DNA of 64,000 nucleotides, from positions 3,286,001 to 3,350,000 of the forward strand of contig BJKQ01000001.1 of assembly GCA_006538405.1 (NCBI GenBank), in the 5' to 3' direction. This document shows positions 1-12,902 of this stretch, one piece after another. Numbering within the stretch: position 1 is the first letter of the stretch; the number at the start of each line of letters is the position of its first letter. This DNA is from Hansfordia pulvinata (lineage: Eukaryota; Ascomycota; Sordariomycetes; Xylariales). Both the position numbers and the translations under genes were made by a program. The notes below the pieces were generated by a model, which was not told the DNA's origin, did not search any database, and worked only from the letters and a program-made list of their open reading frames with translations.

Positions 1-2902
1 GGGGATGCGAAGGCGTGCGGTTGCAAGGTGGTGGCGCGCCAGGCGATACGGCAGAGGTCGCCGGGGAGCTGGAGGTGTGTGAAGGTGGCAGAGCAGCACA
101 AAAGCGCCGACGGCGTCCGTCGATGGCGGGGATGACCGTGGGATCCCTGCTCTACGTACCTACGTACCTTACCTTACCTACGAGTACGGAGCATTTTGCT
201 GTCCAAGGCTGCTCTACCCTATGGACTCTCCAAAGGGGCGTTGAGAGGCCCCTGCGTATTCGTACCTGACCTCCACAATACACTGCCTTACCTGCTGGGG
301 CTGGGGGGATTTGTGCCCGCGGGCTAGTGGACAGTGTCAGCGACAGTGCTGAGCTCTTGACCAGGTGCGGCAGCACAGCCAGTGTTTCTAGTCCGACTGT
401 CGGGCGCCTCTGCGTTGAGCAAAGCCGTTTTCAGAGGCGGGATGTGGGGGCCTAACTACAATGGACGTAGAGCGGGATGAACGCTTGCGGACACGCACGG
501 AGAAGTCGCGGCTTGCCCGTGGCTTCCATTGCGGCTTGCGGCGCCGTGTTGGGCCGGCAGATGGCAGATCCAATCGATCTGGCGGCAGTTGTAGGAGTAC
601 CAGCGCCTCCCGTGGCGTAACTTGGTGTCGGGTCGTACCCTGGTACTTCCACGTGCCTCACCGGCCGCCTGCATCCATTCCAAATCACATGTGGCAGCTG
701 CCAGCTCGACGTCGGCCAGTTCAGCCCAACGCCCAGGCTCAAGTCGCCAATCCAGAATTCGCGATGAACGGGCCGCTGACGATGGACCGACCGACGGGCC
801 ATTGGCAAATATCAACGGCAGCACCGAAACACCATAGACCACCCCACGCCTGGAGCCGTGGATCACCAAGGCGGGTAACAGTCGTGACTCGCGTCGGTGA
901 CGACATGCGCGAGATGGGCCTGGTTCTGTCACGTCCCCTTGGCCAATTCCCCTCACTGCCTTTCGTCCGGGGCTGGTGTTGTGGCTGGTGCCAGGCTTTC
1001 AAGCTAATGAGGTTAGACAGAATCCGGTCGATTCCGACAGGGGGGCCACAGCGGGCGGGAGTGGAAGAATGGAACATCTTTGATGGAAGTATTCGCCCCT
1101 GGCGCGGGCATCGCAAACCAACTCGTCGAGCCAAGCTCGCGTTGACGAAGCGAACCCTTGAATACCCCCGGTTGTCGCGCGAGGTCCCAGACCGCTCAGC
1201 CGCCACGAGGCACGTCGATCGACCTAGCAGCCTCGCTTGTGTCTCCCTTGCCTGGGCGACGCCGGCTTGCCAATAGGTAACACGATGGTTGGGGTTGCAT
1301 TCGGAGCGGCCCGGCGATCCAACGCAACCACGGTGCAACGACGACAACAGTGCTGAAGATGGCCTCGGGCTGGGCACCTGCCAGCGAACAGACCGGTACC
1401 GATGCGAGCCAGCCAGCAACAACAACGACAAGCCAGTATCGTGACGATGATGTGCTCTCGTTCTCGTTCTCGTTCTCATTGATCCCGATGGTCAATGCAT
1501 TGGACCTCGACCCAACTGGGACGGCGGCGCAGCTGCACTCTTGTCAATGGATTTCTCGGGGGTGACGCGGGCCAGGCAAGGCCGACCAAGGCTGGGCTGA
1601 TGCATGCCCAGCAACCGTCGCGACTTTCCGGGAGGGGCGCCGCTTTCATACATATACTGGATCTGGGGACGCGGGACGCGGAACCCGGAACGCGGGAGGG
1701 GGAATGGGATGGAAAAAGTCACAAGGCGACATTTATCGTCGCTGATTCGGGAGTCAGCATTGTCAGCTTCCGATGGCCAATGACGGCTAGAAGCCCTGGC
1801 GTGCCGAAAGACAGGGACCGGCGGCGCGTCATCCGAATCTTCGGGACCAGTTGTGGCCAGGCGTGGCAGACCAAACGCCAGAACGCGGCCACGAGATCCC
1901 GCCACGCCCGCCTGTCGACGGCCAGCTGGGGATCCCCACAGCCCAGCCAGTGGTAGCCAGCCTCACGCGCCGCAAGTCGGGCCCCAGCAGAAACAATGTC
2001 ATCCATGGACGAGGGCCCACGGGGCCGACCACGCGCGGCCACAGGCGCCCAGCGCCGTCGGAGGAGACAGCGGTGCGCATCCTGCTTTTGTGGACCAATC
2101 CCCTCTTCGGCAACGCCGTCCCGCTAGTGTGCGACTCGAATCGCCCGCGGCCGTCCCTCTGGCGCAGCAGGGCCGGCCCAGAGTCCAGTCACAATTGGAT
2201 CGGATCCCGCCACCAGGAAGGCCTCTTCCGTCGCCGGCAAACCGCTGCTGAATTGATGGCCGACTTGGCCTGCCCAGACTGCGTGCTTTGGTCTGCAGAG
2301 CACTCTTCTCCCCAGGGTTTTCGGGCTCGCCTTCCGCCTCTGCTGCAACGTTACGGTTGCCAGCTCCCGGCGAGGCCCCTGTCCAGAGTCTTTTTACGCG
2401 TACGGCCACTTCCAACGGCCTGGCAGGCGCGGCACAGGCTCTCTAGACAGAGCCAGTACCAGTGTCACTCGGTGCCAGGGTCTTTGCGCGGCGACGTCCT
2501 TCCGCCCTTCTCCACGGGCCACCAAGGGCCAGCCGCCGTCGGCCCACGGCCTCCAGCGCTTTGTGCTGTCGGAGGGAATATCCATTATGGGGCCCGCCTC
2601 TCATCTGGCCATCGGAAGCCATTCCTGAAGCCTCCACGCCACCGACTCCATCGTTACCGACGTCTTTCATCTCGCCGAGTTAAAGGCGGCCTCCGGTCGG
2701 ACCACATAATGCCATGCACCGCGTCGATGGATCGCCTGTCTGTGCCCGCCTCTCTCTTCAGAGCCTCCATTGGCAACCCATACTACTCTGCCACTCCTCC
2801 CGATACATGCATGATACCGCCTCTCAACGCTTGAACGCTTCACCACCCAAACCCATTACAGCCTGACGCAACACACCCTGAGTACCTGTCGCCCGTACGA
2901 CC
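1..2902. other. Upstream intergenic region, no gene recognised
   Basis: I see no recognisable protein family, RNA gene or repeat family here. Long open frames exist on both strands (for example 461-1276 on + and 739-1479 on -), but they overlap each other. Their translations are Arg/Pro/Ser-rich with no known motif, as expected in GC-rich DNA. The last few hundred bases should hold the promoter and 5' UTR of the monooxygenase at 2903. A gene broken by a missing base cannot be excluded. Confidence 0.5.
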
Positions 2903-4261
2903 ATGTCGGCGCCGGCGACGACCCCCTCAGCCCCGGGAAAGCCCAATGTCGCCATCTTGGGCGCCGGCATAGCCGGTCTCGCGCTCGCCATTGGCCTCAT
3001 CAAGCGCGGCGTGCCCGTGACGGTGTACGAGGCTGCCGACAAGTACTCGACTGTCGGTGCCGGCATCGGCCTCGGCCCCAACTCTCTGAACGCCATGGAC
3101 CTGATAGACTCGCGCTTCCGGCAGCAGTACGACAGGGTATCCACCGCGAACGAGAAGGCAGACTTCACGCATAGCGTATTCGATGCCCTGTATGCGGAGG
3201 AGGGCCTGGGCGCCGAGAGGGGCTGGCACCGTGGTCTGGTCGGGGCCCCTTATTTCAGCCGCAGCAGTGCGCACCGCAAGGACCTGCTCGAGATCATGGA
3301 GAGCTTCATCCCCCGCGGCACCGTCAAGTTTGGAAAGCGAGCGAAAACGATACGCCACAACGCCGACCAGGTCGTCATCAACTTTGATGACGGCGATGTC
3401 GTCACCGTGGATGCCCTCATTGGGGGTGATGGCGTCAAGGGCATCTCGAGACAGATTGTTCTCGGAGACAAGACCCCCGAGCTGGTGGCGCCGACCTACA
3501 GCAACTTCTACATCTACCGAGGCCTGATACCGATGGACGAGCTCAAGGGCATTCTCGGGACCCATGCCGGCGACGCCAAATGGTTCATGGCCAAAGGTCG
3601 GGGGTTCGTCATCTACCCCATCTCTCAAGGCCGGGAAGCCAACATGGTCGTTTTTGTGGCGGACGAGAAGCCATGGGCCAACGGCGACGCCGCGGTGGCT
3701 TGCTCAAAGGAGGACATGCTGGCGGATCTCCAAGGCGCGGACCCGCGGCTGCTGAAGTTGCTGGACTATGCCACCCCGCTCCGGTGGCCGACTTGGCATC
3801 ACCCGAACACGCCGACCTATGTCAACGGCCGGGTGTGCATGATAGGCGATGCCGCACATGCCTCGACACCGCATCAGGCCGCGGGTGCTGGACAGGGCCT
3901 GGAGGATGCGTTGGTCTTGAGCCACCTTCTTTCGCTGGTGGAAAGCCCGGACCAACTGGACGCTGCGTTTGCGTCGTTTGACGCGATGCGGCGGCCTCGG
4001 GCACAGAAGATTGTCAAGACGAGCGCGGAGGCGGGGCTCATGTACACCTGGAGAGATCCCCGCTTCGGCGACGACATGAAGAAGATTGTCGAGAACGGTA
4101 ACCAGAGGTTGCACTGGATCTGGCAACACGACCTGCAAGCGGACGTGAGGAAGTCGGAGCAAGATTTCTTCCGACTGCTGGCGGAGAAGCAATTCCAGCC
4201 ACCGACAGACCCATCGATGAGGGCGTCGATGGCACCCAAGGTGACGGCGTTCGCGGGGTAG
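2903..4261 (+). CDS. FAD-dependent monooxygenase, salicylate-hydroxylase-like
   Basis: Single-exon gene of 452 residues, a usual length for class A flavoprotein aromatic hydroxylases. These use NAD(P)H and O2 to hydroxylate a substrate, often an aromatic acid. The dinucleotide-binding motif GAGIAG is at residues 20-25 after a short strand. A GGDGVKG segment near residue 175 matches the family DG motif. GDAAHASTPHQAAGAG starting at residue 315 is the GD motif that binds the FAD ribityl chain. No signal peptide or membrane segment is seen, so it is probably cytosolic. The start is the first in-frame ATG, with C at -3 (ACC-ATG context). Neighbours give no cluster context, so the substrate is unknown. 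Salicylate hydroxylase, 3-hydroxybenzoate hydroxylase and FAD oxygenases of secondary metabolism share this architecture. Family assignment is firm; substrate is inference. Confidence 0.9.
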   Translation: MSAPATTPSAPGKPNVAILGAGIAGLALAIGLIKRGVPVTVYEAADKYSTVGAGIGLGPNSLNAMDLIDSRFRQQYDRVSTANEKADFTHSVFDALYAEEGLGAERGWHRGLVGAPYFSRSSAHRKDLLEIMESFIPRGTVKFGKRAKTIRHNADQVVINFDDGDVVTVDALIGGDGVKGISRQIVLGDKTPELVAPTYSNFYIYRGLIPMDELKGILGTHAGDAKWFMAKGRGFVIYPISQGREANMVVFVADEKPWANGDAAVACSKEDMLADLQGADPRLLKLLDYATPLRWPTWHHPNTPTYVNGRVCMIGDAAHASTPHQAAGAGQGLEDALVLSHLLSLVESPDQLDAAFASFDAMRRPRAQKIVKTSAEAGLMYTWRDPRFGDDMKKIVENGNQRLHWIWQHDLQADVRKSEQDFFRLLAEKQFQPPTDPSMRASMAPKVTAFAG

Positions 4262-6253
4262 AGGTCCGGAGTGACGTTGCCGAGGCACCTGGACTCTTTG
4301 TCAGCAGAACCCCCGCCGGCTCGGTTCGTGCAGTCTGCGTCCCGCAGCGAGCTTGGCGAAGACGCATGACTGGCGGGGCGAGTCACTTATCATCAGCACA
4401 AGACGGACGACTCTTCTGCTTGTTTTCCACTGGAGGATATACCCATGTATTCATTAGCCCTTTGATACCTAGAGATGTGTCGACTCTTGGCGAAGCCTGC
4501 CGAGTCGCCGGCATCTGCACAAGGGGCCAAGCGACACTTTTTATACATAATTCACGATTGACGGTCAACATCTCATCCTTCTGGGCCTCCACACAGTTCG
4601 CGGCGGCGGGGGGTTGACGTGAAGCCACACAGCCGAATGCGTCCTGGCAGGCGGGCTGGCGTGGCAGGGCTTTCACGCTCAGACCGCGCGATGACCGACG
4701 TGGCAAGCCGTGCAGGGGCTGTCGTCTACTCGTACCAGTGCTTGAACGAGTATGGAGCCAATGGAGCACAGAAGGGCGTACCCGCATGGAGCCGTGGGAG
4801 CAGGCACGGAAGCGTGGGCAGGTCGAGTCGAACACGAGCTGCCGCGTGGAATCCATCATTTCCACATTGGACATGTTGCGCCCCTGTTGTATCGGGGAAC
4901 AGGCCCACAGCCAGCGAGGCGGAGAGCGGGTAGATTTGTTGGTCAAACCGTACTGCCGAGCCCGTCCCGAAATCGAAATCTTTGCCCCCCCCCCCCCCCC
5001 CCAACGATCCACCACAGCACACCATCACCATACAACGCATGGCCGGGTCTCGCATCTGAGCTACCTGTCTGATCTGCGGCGTGGGCGGCATTTGGGTCCA
5101 GGCCTGCGTCGAGCCGAGTCATGCGTGGATCAGGTCCAGGCGGGTGTGGCGTGCCCCCTTGACTAAGGTAGCAGATGGCCTCTGAGGGGATATGAGTGAA
5201 AAGTGCCCGCGATCCAAGCCTCCGACTTGTGGTTCTCTGGGTAGCCGCGTCTAACTAGGCAGCTAGCTTGGGTGATAGTGTGCCCGGAATAGCCGGTTTT
5301 TTTTTTTTTTTTTTTTTCATTTTCCCCTTCTCGTTCATTCTGCTCTCTATTTTCTCTGTCTCTTTGGGTGTTCGCTCCATCCATGTCCGCTGCAGAATGG
5401 TGAAGGTATGATATGGGTCCTCAAAACCCCCCGGACGCTGGGGGCGGCTGCTGGCGTCCTCCAATATCCTTTGGTCGCTACGGTCGCGTTGTTTTCTCTT
5501 GGCTGTCTGGCTTGGCTAGAGGCCGGCTTCACCTTGTCGAGCCTGGTTGCTGGCAGGGGAGGGTTGTTTGGGTGGGGGCACGGGAGATGTCGATTCGAGA
5601 ACCCTGCCTGCCTGCCTGCCACCCTGCCACTGCTACCCTACTCTCCGTGAGTACGCGTACGAGCAGAGAGCACCCGTTCGTACGCGTACAGTGTGTGACA
5701 AGATTGTCTCGGGAAAGCACGAAAAGGTCTGTGTCGATTACCCATATCTTCTGCTCGGGCCGGGCGTATCAGAGGCGGGCAGCCAAGATGATGCCATGCA
5801 GGTTTAGGGGCCACCCCCGGGTGGTCCTCCCGAACGAACCCCCCCCCCCTTGCCACACACACGCCTTGCCCATATTTAGGCCGGACGCATGGCTGGCCCC
5901 AGGCTGTCGATCACCTCGCAGCAGCCAAGCAGGCCAAGCAAGCCACCCGAGAGAAGAACACCCACGGACACGGGACACACCCGTTAAATCCACGTTTGGA
6001 CGGTGTTGCTTTCTGCTGCTGGGCTGCACCCACGCCAATTGGCCAATGCGCATCTCCAGCGCGCGCGCAGGAGAGGGAGGGAGAGAGGGAGGGTCTCGTC
6101 GGGAGGCGGCTTGCGAAAGATGCGAGTCACTCGTACCAGTAGTCGCCCCGAACGCTTGGGATTGGGACGGCACACGCACAGGGGGACGGCACACGCACAT
6201 GGGGAACGGGGCGATCGGTCCACGACCCTGGGCTACGGTGCCATTCGGTTGAT

Positions 6254-6291
<38 letters not shown>

Positions 6292-6850
6292 AGTGATACC
6301 ACCGGGCAAGAAGAAGACGAAGAAGAAGAAGAAGAAAGGTGTGAGACCTGACTCTCTAAAAGAGATAGAGAGAGAGACGTACTCGTAGGTAGTAGCCATG
6401 CCCCCCCCCCCCCCCGCCTCCCAAGCTAAAACTCGAGGCCCTTGCTTCGCTCGAATCGACACCCTTGCACTCGTAGGCGGGAGGAGGAACGGGCTAGTCG
6501 ACTAAGAGAAGCCAAGACGATGGGGCGGATCTGGTTCATATTAACTGTGTCCCGTCGTCGCCGCCGCCGCCGCCGCCGCCGCATTTCGTCGTCCCTGACT
6601 GACGGACTGCTGACTTGACCTCATCGCCATTTGCGACTTGGCTCTCGCTCGTGTCGTTGTCGTCGTCGTCGTTGTCGTCCTCGTTGTGTCTTCTCCCCCT
6701 CCCTCTGCGCCGGACGCTTCCCTTCGTTCAGAAGGACAGGAACACGCACACACGCACACAAGACACACACATATACGCGCCCCACACAGCAGAAAGGAAA
6801 GCAGAAGCAGCTTGTTGTTGCTACAGCTGCTACAGAGAACAACCGCCCCC
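4262..6850. other. Intergenic region with several microsatellites
   Basis: No gene recognised between the monooxygenase and the MFS permease. It holds an 18-base C run (4985-5002), a 21-base T run (5297-5317), a CT dinucleotide tract (about 6256-6290), a 15-base C run (6401-6415) and a CCG trinucleotide tract (about 6547-6582). The octamer TACTCGTA occurs at 4727 and 6380. The end of the region should be the promoter and 5' leader of the permease. An ATG at 6638 is in frame with the permease; see that entry. Confidence 0.6.
6256..6290. repeat. (CT)n microsatellite
   Basis: Uninterrupted CT dinucleotide tract of about 35 bases, roughly 560-600 bases upstream of the MFS permease start. It is a simple repeat; no function is claimed. 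Confidence 0.95.
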
Positions 6851-8509
6851 ATGGACGACGTGGAGCCCAAGCTGGCGTCCCACGGGACCCAGCAGCAGCA
6901 GCAGCAGCAGCAAACCACCACCACCACCACCAACGACGAGAAGAAGGCCAACAATGACGACTCGTCGGCCCGGACGGCGGCCCCGTCGTCGGCGTCGGAG
7001 GACCTGGTGTCGTACGACCCGCAGCTGGACCGCGAGATCCGGTGGCGGCGCGACCTGGTGCTGGTGCCCGTCATGGGCATCCTGTACACGCTGCTGTTCC
7101 TCGACCGCACCAACATCGCCAACGCGCGCATCATCGCCCTCGGCAAGCCCAACGGGCTCGAGCAGTCGCTCGACATGCCCTCCAACGGCTACAACACGGC
7201 CCTCTGGATCTTCTACATCCCCTTTGTCCTGGCCGAGATCCCCGCCAACCTGCTGCTGAACAAGAACTACGTGCGCCCGGGCATCTTTCTGGGTGTGCAG
7301 GCCTTTATTCTCGGTGAGACTTTTTTTTTTTTTTAAAAAAAAATATCATGCTTCCCTGTCCCCTTTTGCTGACAGTTCTCTCTTTCTTTCCCCCTTGTCG
7401 CAGGCATCCTCGGCTTCTGCCAGGGCCTCACCGGCAGCTACGGCGGGCTGCTGGCCGTGCGGTTCCTGATGGGCACGTTCGAGGCGTCGCTGCCGGCGGG
7501 CGCCACCTACATCATGGCCATGTACTACACGAAGCGCGAGTGCCAGATCCGCTTCGCGTGGTTCTTCAACTTTGCGCTGGCCGGCCCGCTGTTCTCGGGC
7601 CTGCTGGCGTACGCCATCGCGAACCTGGAGGGTCGCGGGGGCTTGGAGGCGTGGCGGTGGATTTTCGTCATCGAGGGCCTGATGACGTGCGCCATCGCCG
7701 TGGGCGTGCTGCTGCTCTGCCCCAACTTCCCGGCGGACGCGCAGGCGTGGTTCCTCAAGCCGCACCAGCGCGACCACCTGATCAAGCAGGTCGAGGCGTC
7801 GCGGGGCGCCGAGGCCTCCGGGGGCGCGGCGGCGGACGACGCGACGCCGCTGTGGCGGGTGCTGGTGGACTGGCGCATCCACCTGCTGACGTGGGCCTTC
7901 TTCTGCCTCGACGTGACGGCGGGCTCCGTGTCGGCCTTCTCGCCGACCATCCTGGCCGAGATGGGCTACGAGACGACCATCGCGCAGGTCATGACGATCC
8001 CCATCTGGGCCACGGGCATCGTCTTCACCTTCAGCGTCACCTGGCTCGCCGCCCGCGCCGACTGCCGCTTCCCCTTCGTCCTGTCCTGCATCTGCCTGCA
8101 GGTCGTCGGCTGGGTCATCCTCAAGCTGCACGTGCCCGCCGTCGGCGCCCGCTACCTCGCCCTCTTCTTCCTGTCCGCGGGGACCTACCCGCAGATGGCC
8201 ATGCTGCTGGGCTGGCTGGCGCAGAACCTGCGCGGGCGCAAGCACCTGGCCGTCGGCATGGCCTGGATGACCGGGTTCGGCAACTGCGCCAACTTTGTCA
8301 GCAGCAACGTCTTCATCACCACCGAGAAGCCCGTCTACCCCACGGGAACCTCCGTCACCATCAGCTTCACCGCCCTCGGCTTCGCCACCGTCTGCGCCGC
8401 CGCCCTGCTCTTCGCCCTGGGCAACCGCCGCCGAGCCCGCCGCCGCGCCGGCATGACCGACGCCCAGAGGGAGGCCGACGACCAGGTCGACTTCAAGTAT
8501 GCCTTGTAG
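6851..8509 (+). CDS. MFS permease of the anion:cation symporter (Dal5/allantoate permease-like) family
   Basis: Two exons, 6851-7313 and 7404-8509, joined over a 90-nt GT-AG intron, give 522 residues. This is a usual length for 12-helix fungal permeases of allantoate, nicotinate, pantothenate or biotin. The signature LDRTNIANAR after the first helix is the hallmark of this family. Hydrophobic helices follow throughout, with a long hydrophilic central loop between helices 6 and 7. The N-terminal tail carries a run of eight Gln (residues 14-21) and six Thr, encoded by CAG and ACC triplets, probably in the cytosol. Splice sites are G-GTGAGA and CGCAG. I chose the ATG at 6851 because homologous sequence begins soon after it. 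An in-frame ATG at 6638 would add 71 low-complexity residues and is less likely. Substrate cannot be assigned. Confidence 0.9.
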
Positions 8510-11500
8510 TGGTTTTCTGTGGTTTCTCTATTTTGAGTTGTGGTGAGAGGGGAGAGGGGGAGGCAGGGAAGAGGGATAAAACAAGAACCAAGACTTGATA
8601 ATGTCCCCCGTTGCTGCCGTTTTGCTCCTGTCGTTCTTTCTCAGGGTTATTTTATATTTAATTCTATACCCAACTCGAGAATGACCGGGGGAGTGAGGGG
8701 ACACGGAATTGGAGAAGAACAAGATGAGGTGTTGCGCGAACGAAACCAAACTGGCGTTCCCCCGGAACCCCTGTCATTGCTGCCATGAGGGGTGGGTGTG
8801 TGAAAGACTGTCAAGAGGTGGACGAGGACGTACAATGCTTGCTGCTTGCGAAAAAAGGGGGGAATCGAACTCATCATGGCGACGGCGTTCCGCGGCTTAT
8901 TCTCTCTTTTTTCTCTCCCTCTTTGTCTCTTTCTTTCTCTGGCTTTTTCTCCTGCAAGCGAGCAGGAAACCGAAAAATGTCGGCGAGCGAATATAGATGC
9001 GCCGCGGCTCTCTCCCTCCCCGTTCAGCGCCTGAATAGCACATTCATTGATTTTCTTATGCCGGAAATTCGGATATGGTGTGATTTGATACCTACCGTTT
9101 TGTGGTGGGATGCATCTCGCCTCCAGCTGGAGACAAGAAGGGACGCCGGGGGGGGGGGGGCACGAAAGGAGTCAATCCCAAAGAGAGAGACATGTCCGCG
9201 GCAAACCGAGAGTGTCCGGGTGCCGCCGGCTCTTCTGGTTTTGTTTTTCGTCACATGCTCGACAAGAAAGGAACTGCCGTCCTCTCGTGCGACCGACCCT
9301 TTCTACATTCCCCCTCCTCTTCCCCTCACCTCACATATGTACGCTGTGGAAGTAGGTAAGCACCAGGTGGCCCCAATGGCAAGGGCCCGTTGGGTATCAG
9401 CTGCAGCCTCACTCCCTCTCTTCATGCAGCAGTCTGCGGGGCTTTTATTTTTTTTAATTTTCCCCTTTCTTTCACTACCACACGTCGGCGCCCGCATCTT
9501 GACTATTGAAAATGTATAGAAAAAACGTCAGCAATAGTCCGGAGCTGTTCGGCGGTCAGACGGCCAGGCGCGGGGGTGGCGTGTGGTCTAGAAGGGCAGG
9601 ATTCTGTTCTTTTTCTTTTTGTGTTCTTTCGCGATTCGTCGTCCGTCCGGTATTCCTGGCCCTGAAAGCAAAAAATAGGAGGGGGGGGGGGGGGGGGGAG
9701 AAGAAGAAGAAGAAGAAGAAAAAAGGTTCAGCCGACGAGACCGACAGAAAGAAAGAAAAAGAGGCCAGACTCGTGACTGACCAACAAACTGTGACTAATT
9801 GACTGAGTGCCACCGCCCATCTCCATCTCCCTCTTCTGCTTTTTTTTTCTTCTTCTTCTTCTTCTTGAGACTCGTTTCTATCGCACCAGAGGTATGCATA
9901 CTCCGGGCGAATGCACGTGATAGCAGTACAAATGTCTACGGGTTGGCACACCCACACACCCACACCCACACACACTCACATACATACATACACACGTGCT
10001 CGTAATGCTCATGTATATAATTAGCAACGAGGCGGTGAGGCTGACCAACTTGGCCAGCCAGCCAGCCCCAATAGCAATGCTCGCAAGCCGGCACGGCACG
10101 GCACGGCACGGCAGACAGCCCGCGCTGCTGCGGGCGGGCGGGCGTGTGTCCCACAAGCCCCGGCGGCACATTGACGGCGGCTCTTTTATTAGCAGACGGC
10201 TGCCGCTGCTAGTACGAGAATTTGCCAGTCGGGGCAAAGCCACCCATCAAATCACGAGACTTTGCTTCAGCCTCTTTTTTTTCTTTTTTTTCTTTTTTTT
10301 TTCTTTCTCTCTTCGTGCCTCGGTGATCCAAGCCACCTTTCCCCGACTCCTGGACCACGACGCACCAACACAAATAAGCCACAAAGCACTGGACGGTCCA
10401 GCCAGCCACGCTTCGTCGAGGGCTCGCGACGGCCGGCCGCCCCGGTCATGCAGGTCATACGAGCACACATTGGCGGCCTGCACGTACGAGCAACCCTCGC
10501 CAGGAAAAAAGGTAAGGCAAGGTACTTTTATGACTTCGCATGCTCTCCAAGAAAAAAGAAAAAGAAAAAAAAAAAACCAAGCCTCTCGAGTACGATACTC
10601 TCGTAACGAGCATCGCAGCTCAGGGCCCGTCTGATCACAGTGACCGGAAAGAACCAACCCAGGGCCAGGCCCAGGCCCCAGGAAAACCCGGCTGGAAAAT
10701 CCCGACTCTGTCCGGGGGAGGGGGGTTGACAGTTGACAGCCCGCTCTGGGGAAAGCTTGTTCGTATGACGACGGGCTGTCTCCTGTCCTCCCGTCTTCTG
10801 CCACCGCAGCCCGGCCGCGCCTGAGCTTTATCGGTCACAGCCCCTGGAACAACAGATTGGTCACGTCGTGATATGTACGAGTACCTGATCAGCCATACCC
10901 GGGCAGCATCTGACATTGGATGACCCTCCTCTCTCTTCACTGACTTTGCCTTGAACGGCGTGGGGCTTGGGCGCGTGTCTTGACTCACGATACGAAGCAC
11001 TTGCTATTCTTTTTTTATCTGCCTTGCTCGGTCTCCGGGTAATCCGTGACGGACCCTTCTGATGAGCGGGCAACACGCGGGAGAGAGAGAGAGAGAGGGT
11101 CTCGGGGACCGACCGACCCGCTGCGCCTCATCAGCTCGGCTCATCAGCCCGGGGCAGAGAGTACTCGTGCGAGCAGAGAAGGCAGGGATGTTGTAGGAAC
11201 CCGCCCAAGCCACGGGCACCTCTCGGACGCGCTGTACTGTACCTACGCAGTGAGCTCGTAGTGGCCTGTCTGTAGGGGCTGTAGGGGGGCTATGGTGTAC
11301 TGCAGCGTGCTGTGCTATGGATTGGATGCTCGGGCCAGTTGTCAGATCCACCCATTAGGCCGCAGTACTCGTAGTCCCTTCCATTGTAAGTAGAACTCGC
11401 AGTGGTCAACTGCTGGCAGGCAGGTACGAGTACTCGTAGACGGATACCTTAGGTAAGGTATCCATGGATAGGTACGTACATGCCATACCCCGGTTTTCCT

Positions 11501-11766
11501 GCTGCGTGCGTTGTCCCCTCGACAAGATACGGGCACTCGTAGTTGACCTTTTGGTGCCTCCTCCAGGGCGGACACCCACGGTCGATACGATGCGGGTAGG
11601 ATTTGGCGAGGCTGGCGGTACGGACACCCGCTCGCTCCTCCGTAGACTCCCCGGTCATACGCGGGCTCGCACCCCGGACAGCAACACCCCGAGCTCGGGC
11701 CAGACCGCGCGCTCTCCCACCCGGCCCGTGCTTGTTGCCAGCACATGTCCATGTTCTCAATTCAAG

Positions 11767-11768
<2 letters not shown>

Positions 11769-11803
<35 letters not shown>
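11769..11803. repeat. (GA)n microsatellite
   Basis: Uninterrupted GA dinucleotide tract of about 35 bases in the intergenic region upstream of the metalloprotease gene. Confidence 0.95.
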
Positions 11804-11810
<7 letters not shown>

Positions 11811-12881
11811 GAAGAATACGGGTAGCTTGTGGTCACGATAGCCCTCAACGATAAGGCTGGCTGGCTGGCTCGGTCTCTCCCCCGGACCCCTCCTCTTTAA
11901 CTAGGTAGCCAACTCAGGCGGGAGGGGGGAGAGGTGCCACACCCCGACGACGAGAAAAGAGGATGGTGAACTGGATCTTACGAGGGTGATCATGATTATT
12001 ATTAGTCCCGTCAGTACTCGTATGCACGCGGACCCGTAAAACCCGGACACGGGGCGGGCACACACGAGCAGCGTCGTGAGAACGAGCAAGGTGCCCACTC
12101 CTTCCCTCCCGCCCTCGTACCCCAGCTCACCACTTATTACCTAACCTACCTACCAGGTATCAACTTATTATTAGTGCGTACCTACGAGTTGGGTATGCCC
12201 GTACATACTACGGAGTAGACAAGGTATCGCAAGGTTAGGTATGTAATAAGGTAGATAAGGTAGGTAGGTGATCAGTGAGAGAGAGGGAAAAAAAAAGAAA
12301 AGGATTCGGCGCGTGAACCCCATCCACCAGCTTGGCTTTTCGGGTTTGCGCCTCCTGCGCCGCGCCAGCTCACGAGCACGCCCTTCTTTATTTTTTTATT
12401 CTTGGTTTCTTTTCTTTTCTTTTCTTCTTCTTATTGATCTCTATTCTTATTGGCATTTCCAACCAGCTCTCCGAACCATCCCTCAAAAGGGCCGAGTCTG
12501 ACCACCCCCCCCCCCCTCAAATGCGGCTGGCGAGCCTCATCGACCCGCTTCTTATTACCGTGTGCTGTGCGCCCACCCGCCCGCCCGCCCCATCCCAGCC
12601 CACCTTATCCCAGCCCACAGCCCAGCCCTGTGACGACCGAACTTGTGTGTGTGTGTGTGTGTGTGTACACGAGTCTGTGTGTGCAGGACATTCGTGAGAG
12701 AAAAAGAAAATAAATAGGCAGCTAGTTCAACAACTCGCTCGCTTGTTTCTCGTTGATTACTTGACTACTCTCCTCGTCAGACGGTCTGTGATCAGCGTTT
12801 GGGTTGCAAACACGGCAGTGTCCCGAGACACGGAAAGCAATAATAGCAAGTCAGACAGACTCGCATCCCCCTTTTACAGAA

Positions 12882-12902
12882 ACACACACACACACACACA
12901 CA

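Noticed and set aside
461..1479. Long overlapping open frames on both strands (271 and 246 codons)
   Set aside because: They overlap antisense, are Arg/Pro-rich, show no motif and start or stop without gene-like context. Long chance frames are expected in GC-rich DNA.
1851..2834. 327-codon open frame upstream of the monooxygenase
   Set aside because: Low-complexity Arg/Pro/Ser translation, no recognisable domain, and it covers the expected promoter of the next gene.
8840..8880. Second box-B-like sequence (minus strand, GAGTTCGATTCC) followed by a T run
   Set aside because: The flanking bases cannot form a T-stem and no cloverleaf can be drawn.
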